Assembly (NCBI GenBank): GCA_008931825.1
Contig: QXVZ01019403.1
Location: forward strand, 1 to 20,727
Origin: Phallusia fumigata
Lineage: Eukaryota; Chordata; Ascidiacea; Phlebobranchia; Ascidiidae
Direction: 5' to 3'
DNA: 20,727 nucleotides
Shown: positions 1 through 11,400 of the stretch, one piece after another
Layout of the letters: each line of letters begins with the position of its first letter
Position numbering within the stretch: position 1 is the stretch's first letter
Notes under the pieces: model-generated
Told to the model about the DNA's origin: nothing
What the model saw: the letters and a program-made list of their open reading frames with translations, nothing else
Databases searched by the model: none
Position numbers and translations under genes: made by a program

Positions 1-927
1 TGCCACAACAGTGATTCCAATCACCAAGGGGAGACGCCAAAGTCGCACGGACATTTAGTTCAATATACTTTTAGCTATGACTTCCAACTTGTAAAGGAAC
101 TATTGGACGCCACAGAAGAGCCTTAAGCGCCTGGACAGACAGGATTACATAAACTTCCACCTTGGCCTTTAGATTTAACAAATCTTTAAGACTGGATTTG
201 TTTTGTTGTCGTACATGTTGGGTTGCTTTAATGTTTTCAGAAAAAAGGGGGTGTTTATCACCAACGTAAACTAATATGGTTAAGGAGTTGAAAAAGACAA
301 GTAGGTATTGCCTTGTAGTTTTGCATTTTGACTAATGCCATATGTTTCTTTCCGCAGTGTGAATCTTAATAATTCTAACATCTTTTATTTACCTGAAGAT
401 GTTGTATTTTTCGCCTGACCTATTTTTCAACTTATTTTCTCCACTTTCGTGATACCGTCTTCTTATCATGACTCCATTGTTGCGAATGAGTGAGTTCAAC
501 TGCCGTGATGCGGCGCTTCCATACACCAAACGGTAGTAACTGTTTAATTGCATTTTATGAAATGTTTCTGATGAAGAAAAAATACGCGACAGGAATAATA
601 ATAATAATGTAAGTAAAACGAGGAATTAGGTCACGCAGTGGCGACGTTCGAGAGGCGATTAACGTAAAACGGGGGGAAATAAAACGAGCCCAGGGGAGCG
701 AGGGAGAGACGAAGGTTTGGATATAAAAAAATACTCGAACGCAACAAGAACACTTGATTGGTCGGCTTATATGAAACGTCATTCACGGGTTGGTCCAATC
801 AGACGACTTAAACTGATCACGTGGAAAACAGAGGCAGGGGTTTTGGTGTTACCGAAGGCTGCATGAAATAGAGAAAGATAAAAACTGTCAGACAGGCGTC
901 TTTGTGCAATGCGGCTCTAGCGAAATG

Positions 928-1051
928 GGAAACGATAATACTGATGACGTGTGTGCTGACGTCAGGATTTTGAATTTAACAGTCGGCAGCGAATCGAACA
1001 CGAATGGAGTCGCAGAGCAGAATGGGGGAGTTTGTGACGTCACTGTGGAAC
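928..1051 (+). CDS. Weak candidate first coding exon of another gene
   Basis: Plus-strand ATG in a fair context (AGCGAAATGGGA) opens a hydrophilic acidic frame, MGNDNTDDVCADVRILNL and on, to a good donor GTGGAAC|GTAAGC at about 1051. It lies 170-200 bases downstream of TATA and CCAAT motifs. The opposite strand is also open over this span, there is no homology I recognise, and no partner exon was found downstream. It could be chance. Confidence 0.18.
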
Positions 1052-1363
1052 GTAAGCCCGAGAAGGGGGGGCAGGAACTTGACACTAAAGTGTAAATGGG
1101 GGAGGGGAGAACACCAGCGGTTTCTTTGTGACGTCATAGCGGTCACGTTTTAGGTTTGCGCTTTACACGTTTGTGACGTGTGTCGGGCTGCGTGTGGACC
1201 ACGTGACGTTGAAGGCGGGTATTGTCGCGTCGCAAAATGTTCACTTCCTTCTCAAGCTTCTTCTTCGATTCCTGTTCCTGCACGAAAACATTGGAATTAT
1301 TTTATCGTTAAATGGTAAACATAAGTTTGCAAACATAGAAGTCCCGGATAAACTGTGGTCGCT

Positions 1364-1374
1364 GGTTCGAACCC
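1364..1374 (+). other. tRNA B-box-like sequence
   Basis: GGTTCGAACCC matches the T-loop/B-box consensus of tRNA genes and tRNA-derived SINEs. The flanks do not form an acceptor stem or A box I can see, so only a fragment or chance match is supported. Confidence 0.25.
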
Positions 1375-2204
1375 TGTTGGCTATCGGTGCCATGTTCTTG
1401 AAGCATTCTAAGTTGAGTCTATTTTGATTAGGGATGCAGGACATCGAATACATGCAGCTTCGAAACCAAATACGCCGTTTTTTCGTCGGGTGATAGAAAC
1501 CGATATATTTGTTCACAACGGCGTTTAAACACTCGCAACTTCCTGTTAAAGCGACATTTCTAGACGCACCAACGCCGATACAATGACGTTTGTTTCTGTT
1601 TTAGAACAGTACTTTAACATTAAACATGCTTTTACATCAATAATAAACACTTTGAGATCAATAATAAATGCTACGATCTACCCATTGAGCTAATCATTAT
1701 TTTCGCGCCTAAAAACGTCCCAACGTTGGGCAGGTATATCCGGCTTGGTGATCGTTTTAGTGCAATTATGACGTTGTGATATCTTTCACCAAGCGAAATA
1801 CCTTAACCTAAATCACCTCAGTAATACAAAGGTGCAACAAGCAATGTGGTATCGTCACATGGTTGAATATGTTCAGTATCGGCTAAACATTAGGTGTGGC
1901 AGATTGTTTTGTAATGGCAGACCCGATAACGTTTAGTCAATAAATTAACCGCAAGGGGTCGTTAAACTTTTAAACGCAGATTACAAATAACGTCAAAATG
2001 GTGATGACTTCGCGTTCCATGTTAATGACGTCACAGTTTTATAACAGATAAGTCGCACAACTTGGCTGACCAAATGTAACTCGCAAATTACTTGGTATGC
2101 CAACCGTGGCACGCGCGTGCCCGGGGCCGCCGACCCTTCCCTAACGTTTGAAAGCGCGAATCTAAAAGCCATAGCAGAGTAACAAAATCTCCACACTTCG
2201 GGAC

Positions 2205-2450
2205 CTTCTTCAGCTTTTCCTGCAAAAGCCGCAGTTCCGATTCGATGCGTTCCAGTCTTTGCTCCGAGTGACTTGTCTGTGGCACGGGACGTGCCATGGC
2301 CGACTGTGACATCATAACAGACCGCGTGTAGTCGTAGGGTTCCTCCAAGTCGAACGGCGGTCCGTTGGCGGGCGAGGGGGAGTCCCTGTTTCGCAACAGG
2401 TTACTGGGGTCGCCCTGGTTCCCACGAAATTCGTGATCGTACAATTGTTC
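2205..2450 (-). CDS. SIPA1L: SIPA1L exon 23: start of C-terminal coiled coil
   Basis: Acceptor TTGTCCATTGCAG|GAACAA in phase 0. It reads [20 protein letters not shown], an [18 protein letters not shown] segment, then [20 protein letters not shown] and LKK. The last part has heptad spacing (L, I, L, L, L) and corresponds to the start of the vertebrate C-terminal leucine zipper. The likely donor is CTGAAGAAG|GTCCCG (82 full codons). If it is not used, the frame runs on to a stop at 2088, adding about 39 residues without coiled-coil character. The rest of the zipper, ending in a Phe/Trp-rich FTEWFF-like motif in the family, was not found at 1-2204. Confidence 0.88.
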
Positions 2451-5400
2451 CTGCAATGGACAAATGGGCTTTTACTCTTGGTAGGTGTCTCTGCAGTTTA
2501 AAACGTTAAAATTGCCACGGCTATTTTTGACAAACGTTCGTGGTGAAGAGAGTGCCCTTGCTTTACTATTAATATTTAACTTGTGATAACCCAAAACCAA
2601 TTGATGCTTGGTTGAAAGAGCGTCCTTTGTTCAATCTTCGAAGCTAACATCCCCTCACTGGAGGTTTAGTTCGTATGTTTTTATCAGCAAATTAAAAAGA
2701 AAGACTAAGGTTTAGCAATTAACAGACTTTTTGATCAATTACATTGCGAACAAAATCTCCCTCTTGCAAATAAAAAAATTTTGACCCATGGTGGTGAGTC
2801 CTTCAAGTAAGAAAACCATTCTAAAGCAATCAAGTTTACTTTCAACATTGGGTTCCCCCAACAGCCATGCTGTGCCATTTTTTGTCCGAAACTCACCATT
2901 GACATCGTTCGCTTATCAGAGAAAATCCGCCCGTTCCGCTTGGTCGACGACATTAATTCCACGTTGCCTACGTCATTCAGCGTTCCCATGGAAACCGACT
3001 TGACACTGGAGGCTTCGAAAACTGTGACAACAAACGGTATAGTTCAGAAAACGCGCTTACGTATTAAAATCTGTACAAAACTGTGACACTCTGTTAGTGG
3101 TTTTGGTGGGTACAACCACGTGTTTTAGCATGCAAGCTGCTTCATACCCAAGTGGTCAGTGCATGATCGGTTAGTGGCAATGATACAAGTTTTCAGAAGC
3201 AAAACTGTAAAGCACATGGAAAGTATAATAGAGCTAAAGCGATTTGAATAAAAAATGATGAAGCCACTATGATGACAACAGCGATTGTCGAAACGTTTGC
3301 AATAAAATGTATTCACAAAAGTTCTCTGGAAGTTATGTATTTCTAATTAGGTTGCTCTTCAAATCCGTATCTTGCGTTCCTATGAAGTCATTTGTTTAGC
3401 GAAATCGATTTTTATTATTTTTTTTTAAGAATTACACAGACTGATTTAAGTAAGCTGTAAGCTTTAGCTCTATTGTAGTTTATCCGAAACTGAAATCGTC
3501 TGTATTAAGCACCCGTGGATCAAGATGATTTCTGCACTAATATACCTTAGTACTTAGAAAGTAATGTTTTTAGTTTGATAGGGATACTATAAAGTATTGT
3601 ACATGAAGACGAATTCGTATATACGGAAAATTCAGTTATTCATGTGAGAAAAGATTAATTGAGTTAAGAAAAAAATATGTTAAAACACCTGAAGTATGAA
3701 AGTTTGCATGTAGAAACAAGATTAATAAGAACGTTAGTTTCGAGCTAGTGGCGTTACGTTTAAGCCCACCAGCTGATACACAGACACAAGCAAATAGTTA
3801 TATAGAGGGTAGTTAGTGTTGGAATGAATTGTGTAAATCAAATCATGCATTTCGAAGCCCTTATACTTAAAATTTCCGAATCAATGTATTAACGAAAAAA
3901 CAGTTGAAATAAAACACATAGATAAGGTGTGCACATAATTTCGTCATTGAGTTTTTTATAATATAGTACTCAGATTATCTGCAGTTATGAAACACTCCTT
4001 GAGCTGGATGTACAAAGACTTCGGATTTAACTCAGGCAGTTTGAATCCCTGGAATTGCATTTTGCCAAAGCTTCGAAAATCTCAGTCAGAAACACAACTG
4101 CCAAAGAGCTTGTATGTAGTGAATACATTCAAATGCAAGCGTTTCAACAATCGCTAATGTCATCCTTATCGACCAGATATTTACTACATACAATCTCTTA
4201 AACAGTCAAGTTTAAGCAGTATGCTCTTTAAGTTCGTGTCTTAACTTTGAAAGGCGTTTTATTAAAACAAGGGGATGCTGGGGGAAAGCATGCATCACTG
4301 TGGGGGCTTCCCCGATAACTGACGTATTTAGGCTGTGACGTGCAAGGCATGGCTACGACAGACGGCAACCGCTAACACCGTTCGCTTATTATGATGTCAT
4401 AATCATTCATCATAACAACCCCCATGTGACGTCACAACCCACCTTCGTCGTCATCGTCGTCAAAGTGGTCCAGGTAATCGTTAGTAAGGGCTTCTGAAAA
4501 CATTGTCGCCATATTCAAAGGCTTTTTTGTCGAACAAGGTAAAGAAAGGGCAACGAATAAAAAATGTTACAAACATGTTTTAAAACCCCCAAGAATGGAA
4601 CAGTGTTGATATTTTTAGTTCTGTTCTGTCAGTTTTTACAACTTGTAAGAAAAGAATTGCTTTTCGGATCCTATATTGCTACTTCAAAACACTGTTGCTA
4701 CATATAGTGTCAGAAGTGAGATTCGAACCCACGCCTCGTTTGGAAAACAGAACTGATCGCAACGCTGAAAAACTTAAACTTCGGAAGAATTCAGATTCGT
4801 CTTTTACGTAGGTTATTGTACGAAATGAAACCACAATTGTAAATAATAAGTATTTAATCTAAATGTATTCAAGGTTTGTACGTCACTAAAATCGAAACCT
4901 GCACAAATGCATAATATTATGAGCCAAGTATTTATGCCTTCGCAAAGAACGGTCAGAACGTCATCTCACCTTCTGCGGCCTTGGCAGCGTCGAGAAGTCG
5001 ATCCCATGATGACGAATCAGGTAAAGGCAGCATGGGGGAATTCCCGTTCAACGGCGGTGGTGGAGGAGGAGCGACGTAACCGTATCGAGTGTGTCCGCTG
5101 GTGGGGGCTAAAGAGTCCACCGAACCGGAGACTGTAAAGGCGGCAGCAAGGAATGAAAGCGAGCAAAACATAGAAGAAAGTGGGGCTAGGCGAGCACCTT
5201 AACACGTTTTACGTGACTGTTTGCGTTCATGCGCCCCGGGGTAGGTAAAACAACTCAAGAAGTTTGTTCCAGGTTAACCCGAGTTAAGGAAAAAACTTTA
5301 CAAGTTCAGTGCTTGACTCAAGCCTACACAACACTTCATGTCAATACGCAATGATTTGAAACATGACGTAAAAATAAGCAAACGCGCTCTTGCGAAAAAT

Positions 5401-8400
5401 CTGCAAATTTCGTTACACGAACGTAGCTCGTGGGCGCCACTAGCGGCAACAACATCTAGTGCAGGGATGGGAAACCTGCGGCCCGCTACACTATTTAATG
5501 TGGCCTGTATCAGAATTTTGTTAAAGTGTACAAAATAGCACCAAAAGTCAAAACCATTAAATAAGTATGCCCTTGAGATGACTCAACCATTATTGGCGAT
5601 TTATATTCAACATTCAACAGTATTATGACGTCAAACTTTCCTGAAAATTGCCGCACATTCAACCACTTGCTATTTTGTGACGCAAAACAGCAAATTTTTT
5701 TGGGACCCATCCGTAAAGTTGTGCAATTCATGCGGTCTATAGTACTAAGCAGTTCCTTCGCGGCCATAGTTGCCAACCCCGGATTAGAAACAAGAAGCGT
5801 ACCGTGATGGGAGTAGAGAGTTCGAGGAGGCTCCGTTGTTCGCGTGACGCTGTCATGACGCGCCTGCAACACGTCATCACTCCGCGCGCCGCAGAGGCTC
5901 TCGTCCGAGACCGTCCTCTGCATTTTTACCCTGCACAGATACACGTCGTTGTAACAATGCAGAGGTTGTTGGTCAAAAGCCTAAAACACGCGAACCTCGA
6001 GCTTGGCGAAGCGTTGTGAGAATAAAAACGCTTGGGAGAGATTTCGGTCGACGGCGTTCTCCGCGTAGGGGAATTCCCATGGCTGCTCGCTGATCTCGTG
6101 GGAGATTTTCGATTTGGCGAAGATCGCTTTCCCGATGATGACTGGTGAATAAGCGAGAAATACAATGGTTTATTTCAAGGAAATAAACTCTTTTTGACAC
6201 AAATTGACTTAAACGTTCTGTCCTTATCAGCTCCACAAAGAATTGAAACAGTTTTAAAGCTGATTTCGCCTTAAGAAAGTGAGATATACCAAACGAAGCG
6301 CTCATAATGACTTCTTTAAGTCAAAGGAAAATGTTTCTTTTCTACCCAAATTGCCTCAAACGTGAAGTTTTTACAGTTCCAAAGCAAACTGTGCTTTTAA
6401 AAACAAGTTTAAGAAACTCGACACAGTTGACTGCATGAAGCTCGCTCGTATATTAGCATTCAGTAACGAGTCGCCACTTACGCTTCTGGTGGTGCTTTCG
6501 GCAATAAGCCGGATCAAGGTGTTCTGGATGTCGCTCGACGTTGAAGAGCCCGCTGAAGGTTGCGAGTAAGGGTAATCCCCCGACTTGGCGGCCTTCACAC
6601 GAGTGTTGGGAACCACGGGTCGTCTGCAAAAAACAGGATTTTGTGACAATTTCAATCATGGGCGATTTTGTATTTTGATCATGAGAAAAAAGGGCTTATG
6701 GAGGTGTCAAGCAGGTACATTGTTTCGGAACCCGAGAGCTACATGGATGGGTAAATGATCTTTTAGATCAGACCTTAGCATTGTACCCACATACGGCACT
6801 TTGGTTGACTCTGACCGGCCCGTTTAAGCAGATTTTGAATTACAAAATAAACGTATTTGATTGAGTGAATGGCATTTATTGTAAGGCAGCCTCACTTTTT
6901 TATTGCTTATAGCTATGACACATACTCTCAGAAACTTGTCCAAACAATGCTATTTATTGATTTTATTGAAACAAATACAATTATTGTCATGCAGAATTTA
7001 GTTTTGGCTTCCACAAGATGCACAAGATGTTTTGTTTCTGATGTGACCTCTACAGAAAAATTGTTTTCCCACCCCTGTTTGGCGGTGATCAAGGTTGCAT
7101 AAATTATTTTTCAAAAATTTTGTTTTTCTTTTTTATTTTTATTTTCAAAAAAATTTTCAAGTTCGGGATAATACCTTCGCGGTCTAGGGCTTGGCGGCTT
7201 GATCCGTCTCGTGGGTTCGGGAGGTGTTTGCCACTTGATGGGGCTAGTCTGCAGACTCGCGGAGTGGGTGTGGTGAACCGGAATTTGAGGACTGGAAAGA
7301 TGGACATGACGGTGTTACAAATTGCTTTGCACATTCAGCAACGGGGTAGTACGAGTTTTGCAGATGTATATGACTTTTAAGGTATGATTAAAGTTGATAA
7401 AACACGCCTGCATTGAGGTTCGAACCCGGGACTAACAATTTAACAACTTGATTGCGATAAACCTGAGATGTGTCCACACATGTTTAACGTATAAAGGTTT
7501 TGGAATATAAAGGTTTTGTCAAGAGAAAACAAGTTTTTTCTTCAATATAAAACAAATTTGGTGGTTTTTCAAGATGAAACAAATTTAACGTTTTTTTAAG
7601 ACAAACAAATTTAACAGTTTTAGAAAACAAAAATAAAGGATAAACCGACTTTAATTTCACAAAAACTCACCGTTCGTGTCCAGACGGTGTAGAAGGGGCC
7701 GACACCTGGCTCTGGTATAGACGAGCTTTTTTGTGAGCTTCTGTGGAGAGAAAACAGTGGTAAATTGTTATAATATTCACCGTTTAGAAGCAAAATTCCA
7801 CAACAATTGTAAAACACGCCACTAAATCAGCGTAGGTTTCGGTAACACGTTCTGCTTGGGTCTTACCTGTGCCGGCAATGTATACTTTGAGCGTGCGGTT
7901 GACTTCGGCGGAGGGAGTGCATTCAACAGAGTACGCGTGATTCTTAGGGTTCTCGTTGGGTGAGTCTGCAACACAAGAACACAAGTGGTAAATGATGTGA
8001 CCTTAGGTTGCTGTGAGAGTAACCAACTCTAGTGTAAATTTAGACATTGGGGGGGTATGGCCCCTTTTGTCCCCCCTTAGCTACGTCCATGCCAAGAACC
8101 GAGAATATATCAGGCCATAAGTATTATCGTGGGGGAATCGTGCTCATTTGAATAAAGTCTACTTGTGCAAAGATATTTTTACAGCCTTAATGCCTTCAAA
8201 GCAGGATGGTTACCAACAACCAAATGACAACACTAAATAAAGTAGGGCAAAAGTTATCATTGCATGACTTCAGATGCCGATCTACCACGTATAAAAATGT
8301 GAGGAAATTCGGACGACTCTTTTTTAACCAAACGGGTAAAGACAGAAAAAAGAGAAGGCAGAAAAATCCAGACAAAAATTTAACAAAAAAAAATTAAACA

Positions 8401-11400
8401 ACGGAAAAACCAAAGAGTGTCGTTTGGAAGTGGAACCATAATTAATCGTCTTACCAAGTGCGAGTTTAGTGGGTTTAGCGTTCCAGTTCACTCCGCGTAT
8501 GATTGCGTCACTTCCGGCAGCTGACGTAGGCGGTTGCTTCTTTCTTGGCACGCGCGGGTAAACAACAGGGGTGGTGACGTTATTGCTGTTGTTTGAGTTT
8601 TTGTTGAGGGAGTAATAGGGAGTTCCCCATATTTCATCGTACAACGGTGATGGGTTGGTTTGTGAACGGTTGCTGTTGAAACGACAGATTTCGGTTGGCT
8701 AATGGAAATGCTAGTAAAAGTATTTGAAAAGGGTGAATAATTCGTATACTAAAGGTTGTTGCAAACATGTAAAAATTCATAAAACATTCAGTCATCGTAT
8801 ACTTCAATCTACTAAACCGCTATGTGGTTTAAGTATTCGCCAAATTTACCTGATTGTCGGTGTGTCGGTCGACGCTCGGCTTAACGTGCTGGATGAATTG
8901 TTGTTGCTGTTTAAACCGCTGTCGGTCGACAAACTGCTCGCAGATTGAAGGTTGGCGCCACCTAGCGTCCGCTTATCTGTGCATGCCAATGACACAAGAA
9001 CAAAATTACAAACTAAACAAGTAATTTTTGAATCCCACCCAAGACTTGTATTTTTGTCGTTTTTACGAGTTTTACCAAGATAAGACGTAACAGCAATGCA
9101 AGTTAACTCGCACATTTTAGCAGTTTGGTGAGAATTTACATAAGTTGGTATCCTACATGTTTTTTGGTTCGTATGCTTGTATTAAGTCAAGTATTTATCG
9201 CAAAAAGGTTTCCAAATGAGCCACTGAATGGTAAACAGCAATTTGTTTCTACATCGACAGACATAACTATCAAATATCTATAATCATTACACAATTCAAA
9301 AACGAAAATCTGGGTTAAAATGCACATTTGATGATATTTTGCAATAACTTATTGTTACAATTAAAGCCTCCCCGTAGCTGCTGCAACCTGAAGTTCGATT
9401 AAAAGGTACCGTCATCCAGTGTGTGTTAAATTATTTGCCAAATCGCAAAAAAAACTAAGGCAACTCTAATGAAAGAGCCTTATTCCTTAAAAACTTACTG
9501 TCGACGTCGGCGAAGTCGATATCGGCGCCGCTTTGACTACTGATGTTACTGGATGTCGATTTGGTGCTGGACAGTGTGTTCGAGGCGCTCGAATGTCCAT
9601 TGCTCTCAGTCAGCGTCTAAAAACACAACCGATTGACAGTTTCACGTACTGCAAATTCTTGTATTAGGCGACGTCTCAGCAGCAGGTCCGCTCTGTCCGT
9701 TCGTGCACTTTGTCCGCATTACAGAATGAGAAAATCTTCCCTTTTTCGCGCTGGTAAAAGTATTTGGAACTATATTTCGAACTGTATTTAGAACTTTATA
9801 CACGAATTTGTTCAAAGATTGTATGACGATTAGGCTCCGCCAAATTGTGTCAGTTTTTATGGTTGTATAAAGCCACCACCTTCCTTTTCACTTACTGACC
9901 ACGAAAGCATACTGTTTTTGGCACAATTTGACCAGCACGATCGTCATAAAATCTTGTGATGTTTTTTAAAACAACGTTTTTTTACCTAACAGGAACATGA
10001 TCCTTACGATTTTCAACGATTTCTATACTCTAATACATGTACCATGAGACTTTTCCATGCGTTTTGTGCAACAAAAGCGGACCTGCATATTCGGCGTCGT
10101 TCTTTAAGAATTAATAAACATGCTTCCAGCAAGCTCTAGCAGTTATTGACATGCAAGTTGTGTTGGACTTCGCCCATTGGTTAATCGAAACCACGTGACA
10201 ATTGTGGATTACGTGTGCAGCAGCGCAAACAAGCTCCAAATGCAAATTACTGTGTGGTAATTGGCAGCACATGCAAATTAGTGGCGGAGCGGTGATTTTG
10301 GCAGCAAGCTGAAATGAATTGGAACACTGCCAGCACCTTTTACGGCTCCGAGACCTCGTCGAGAACTTCCCGAAACTACTCGTGACGTATCGTGACGTCA
10401 CGGCAAGGACCCTGGAAGCTTTTGGCTACAGCGCACAAGCTGGCTGAGGCGCATATCGTCAAAAGTGCATTTTAAAAAGGGTAAATTTTAGTCAATGGCG
10501 GATCCCGTTAAGTGTTTCGTTGACGGTCTGGGTTCTTGCTGTCAGGTATCAGATGAAAAAATCACTTTTATAATGCAGAATTTAAGCATCTTTAACCGGC
10601 ATGAATTTGCACTGTTTGTCCAAGGCAAAACAGGCGATACAACGCTTTGATTTTTTCAACATTTGGCCATTTTGGTAATAAATCACAGCTCGGTGATATT
10701 TGCAAACCGAAAATGCTTAATTTCAACTGACCACGTCACTGTGACGTCACAGGCTTGGACGTATTTCGGACCCCCCCTCCCCTCCCATATCCCAACGGAA
10801 GCCGAAAAAGTAAAAAGAAGAAATGAAACACCTTCGCACGAGGTGGTGTCCTGCCTCCTGCGTAATTCTGTGTCAAACCCACCACAGCTAGTCTCGTAGC
10901 AGTCGTGAGGAGGACCGTTCGGCTGTCGACAGGGGCGTTCTTGTTCTTGCCGCTCTTCCGCGTCTTTGCCTTGCTCATTTCCCGAATAGGATCTGAATGC
11001 GCCAAACAGTAGAAGTGATTGATAACGAAAACGGTTTTAAAACTATGGGTCATGACAACGGCGATTAATGAAACGTTTGCATTACAATGTATTCACTATA
11101 CACAAGCTCCCTGGCACTTTTTTGTAATTTAGTTGAGTTTGTTTCGCTTGGTGAAAGAAACCATAGCGACACAATAGCACTAAATCATTCACCAACCAGA
11201 AATTGCTGCGCAACGTTAGAATGTATGAGGCTCACATATGTTAAGGGCACATTTTGTGGATCAAGGTTGAACGCGCTGCAGCTACAGTACCGTTATTAGG
11301 CTTTGCTTTATCACCATGTCTTGTGTCTTATGAACGTCAATAAATTAATAAAGGTGAAATTAAATTGACCATCAGAAACACATTACCAAATCTCTCGGGG

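Larger units (their letters stand above)
1..2204. other. No confident gene; promoter-like motifs on left side
   Basis: Either intergenic DNA downstream of the gene or the last large intron. Seen: a TATAAAA at 722-728, CCAAT motifs (inverted ATTGG near 756, direct near 795), a CACGTG near 819 and again near 1200, and TGACGTCA at 957, 1035, 1129 and 2026. No leucine-zipper exon could be read on the minus strand. Minus-strand polyadenylation-like AATAAA occurs near 384-389. Confidence 0.5.

Noticed and set aside
1241..1516. Minus-strand 91-residue open frame, considered as the missing C-terminal exon
   Set aside because: No heptads, no family motif, no fitting acceptor in phase 0.
2088..2204. 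C-terminal extension read through from exon 23 to a stop at 2088
   Set aside because: It has no coiled-coil pattern and follows a usable donor with perfect phase. Kept only as an alternative end.
5437..5457. Possible 21-nt microexon (VAPTSYV) between exons 19 and 20
   Set aside because: Phase could fit, but the acceptor tract is poor and such a short match is expected by chance.
7120..7380. Plus-strand 86-residue open frame
   Set aside because: It is the antisense shadow of SIPA1L exon 16 with a poly-T start.
10304..10409. Possible extra exon between AG at about 10410 and a GTAAAA near 10340
   Set aside because: In the phase needed between exons 10 and 11 it contains a TAG stop; no homology.
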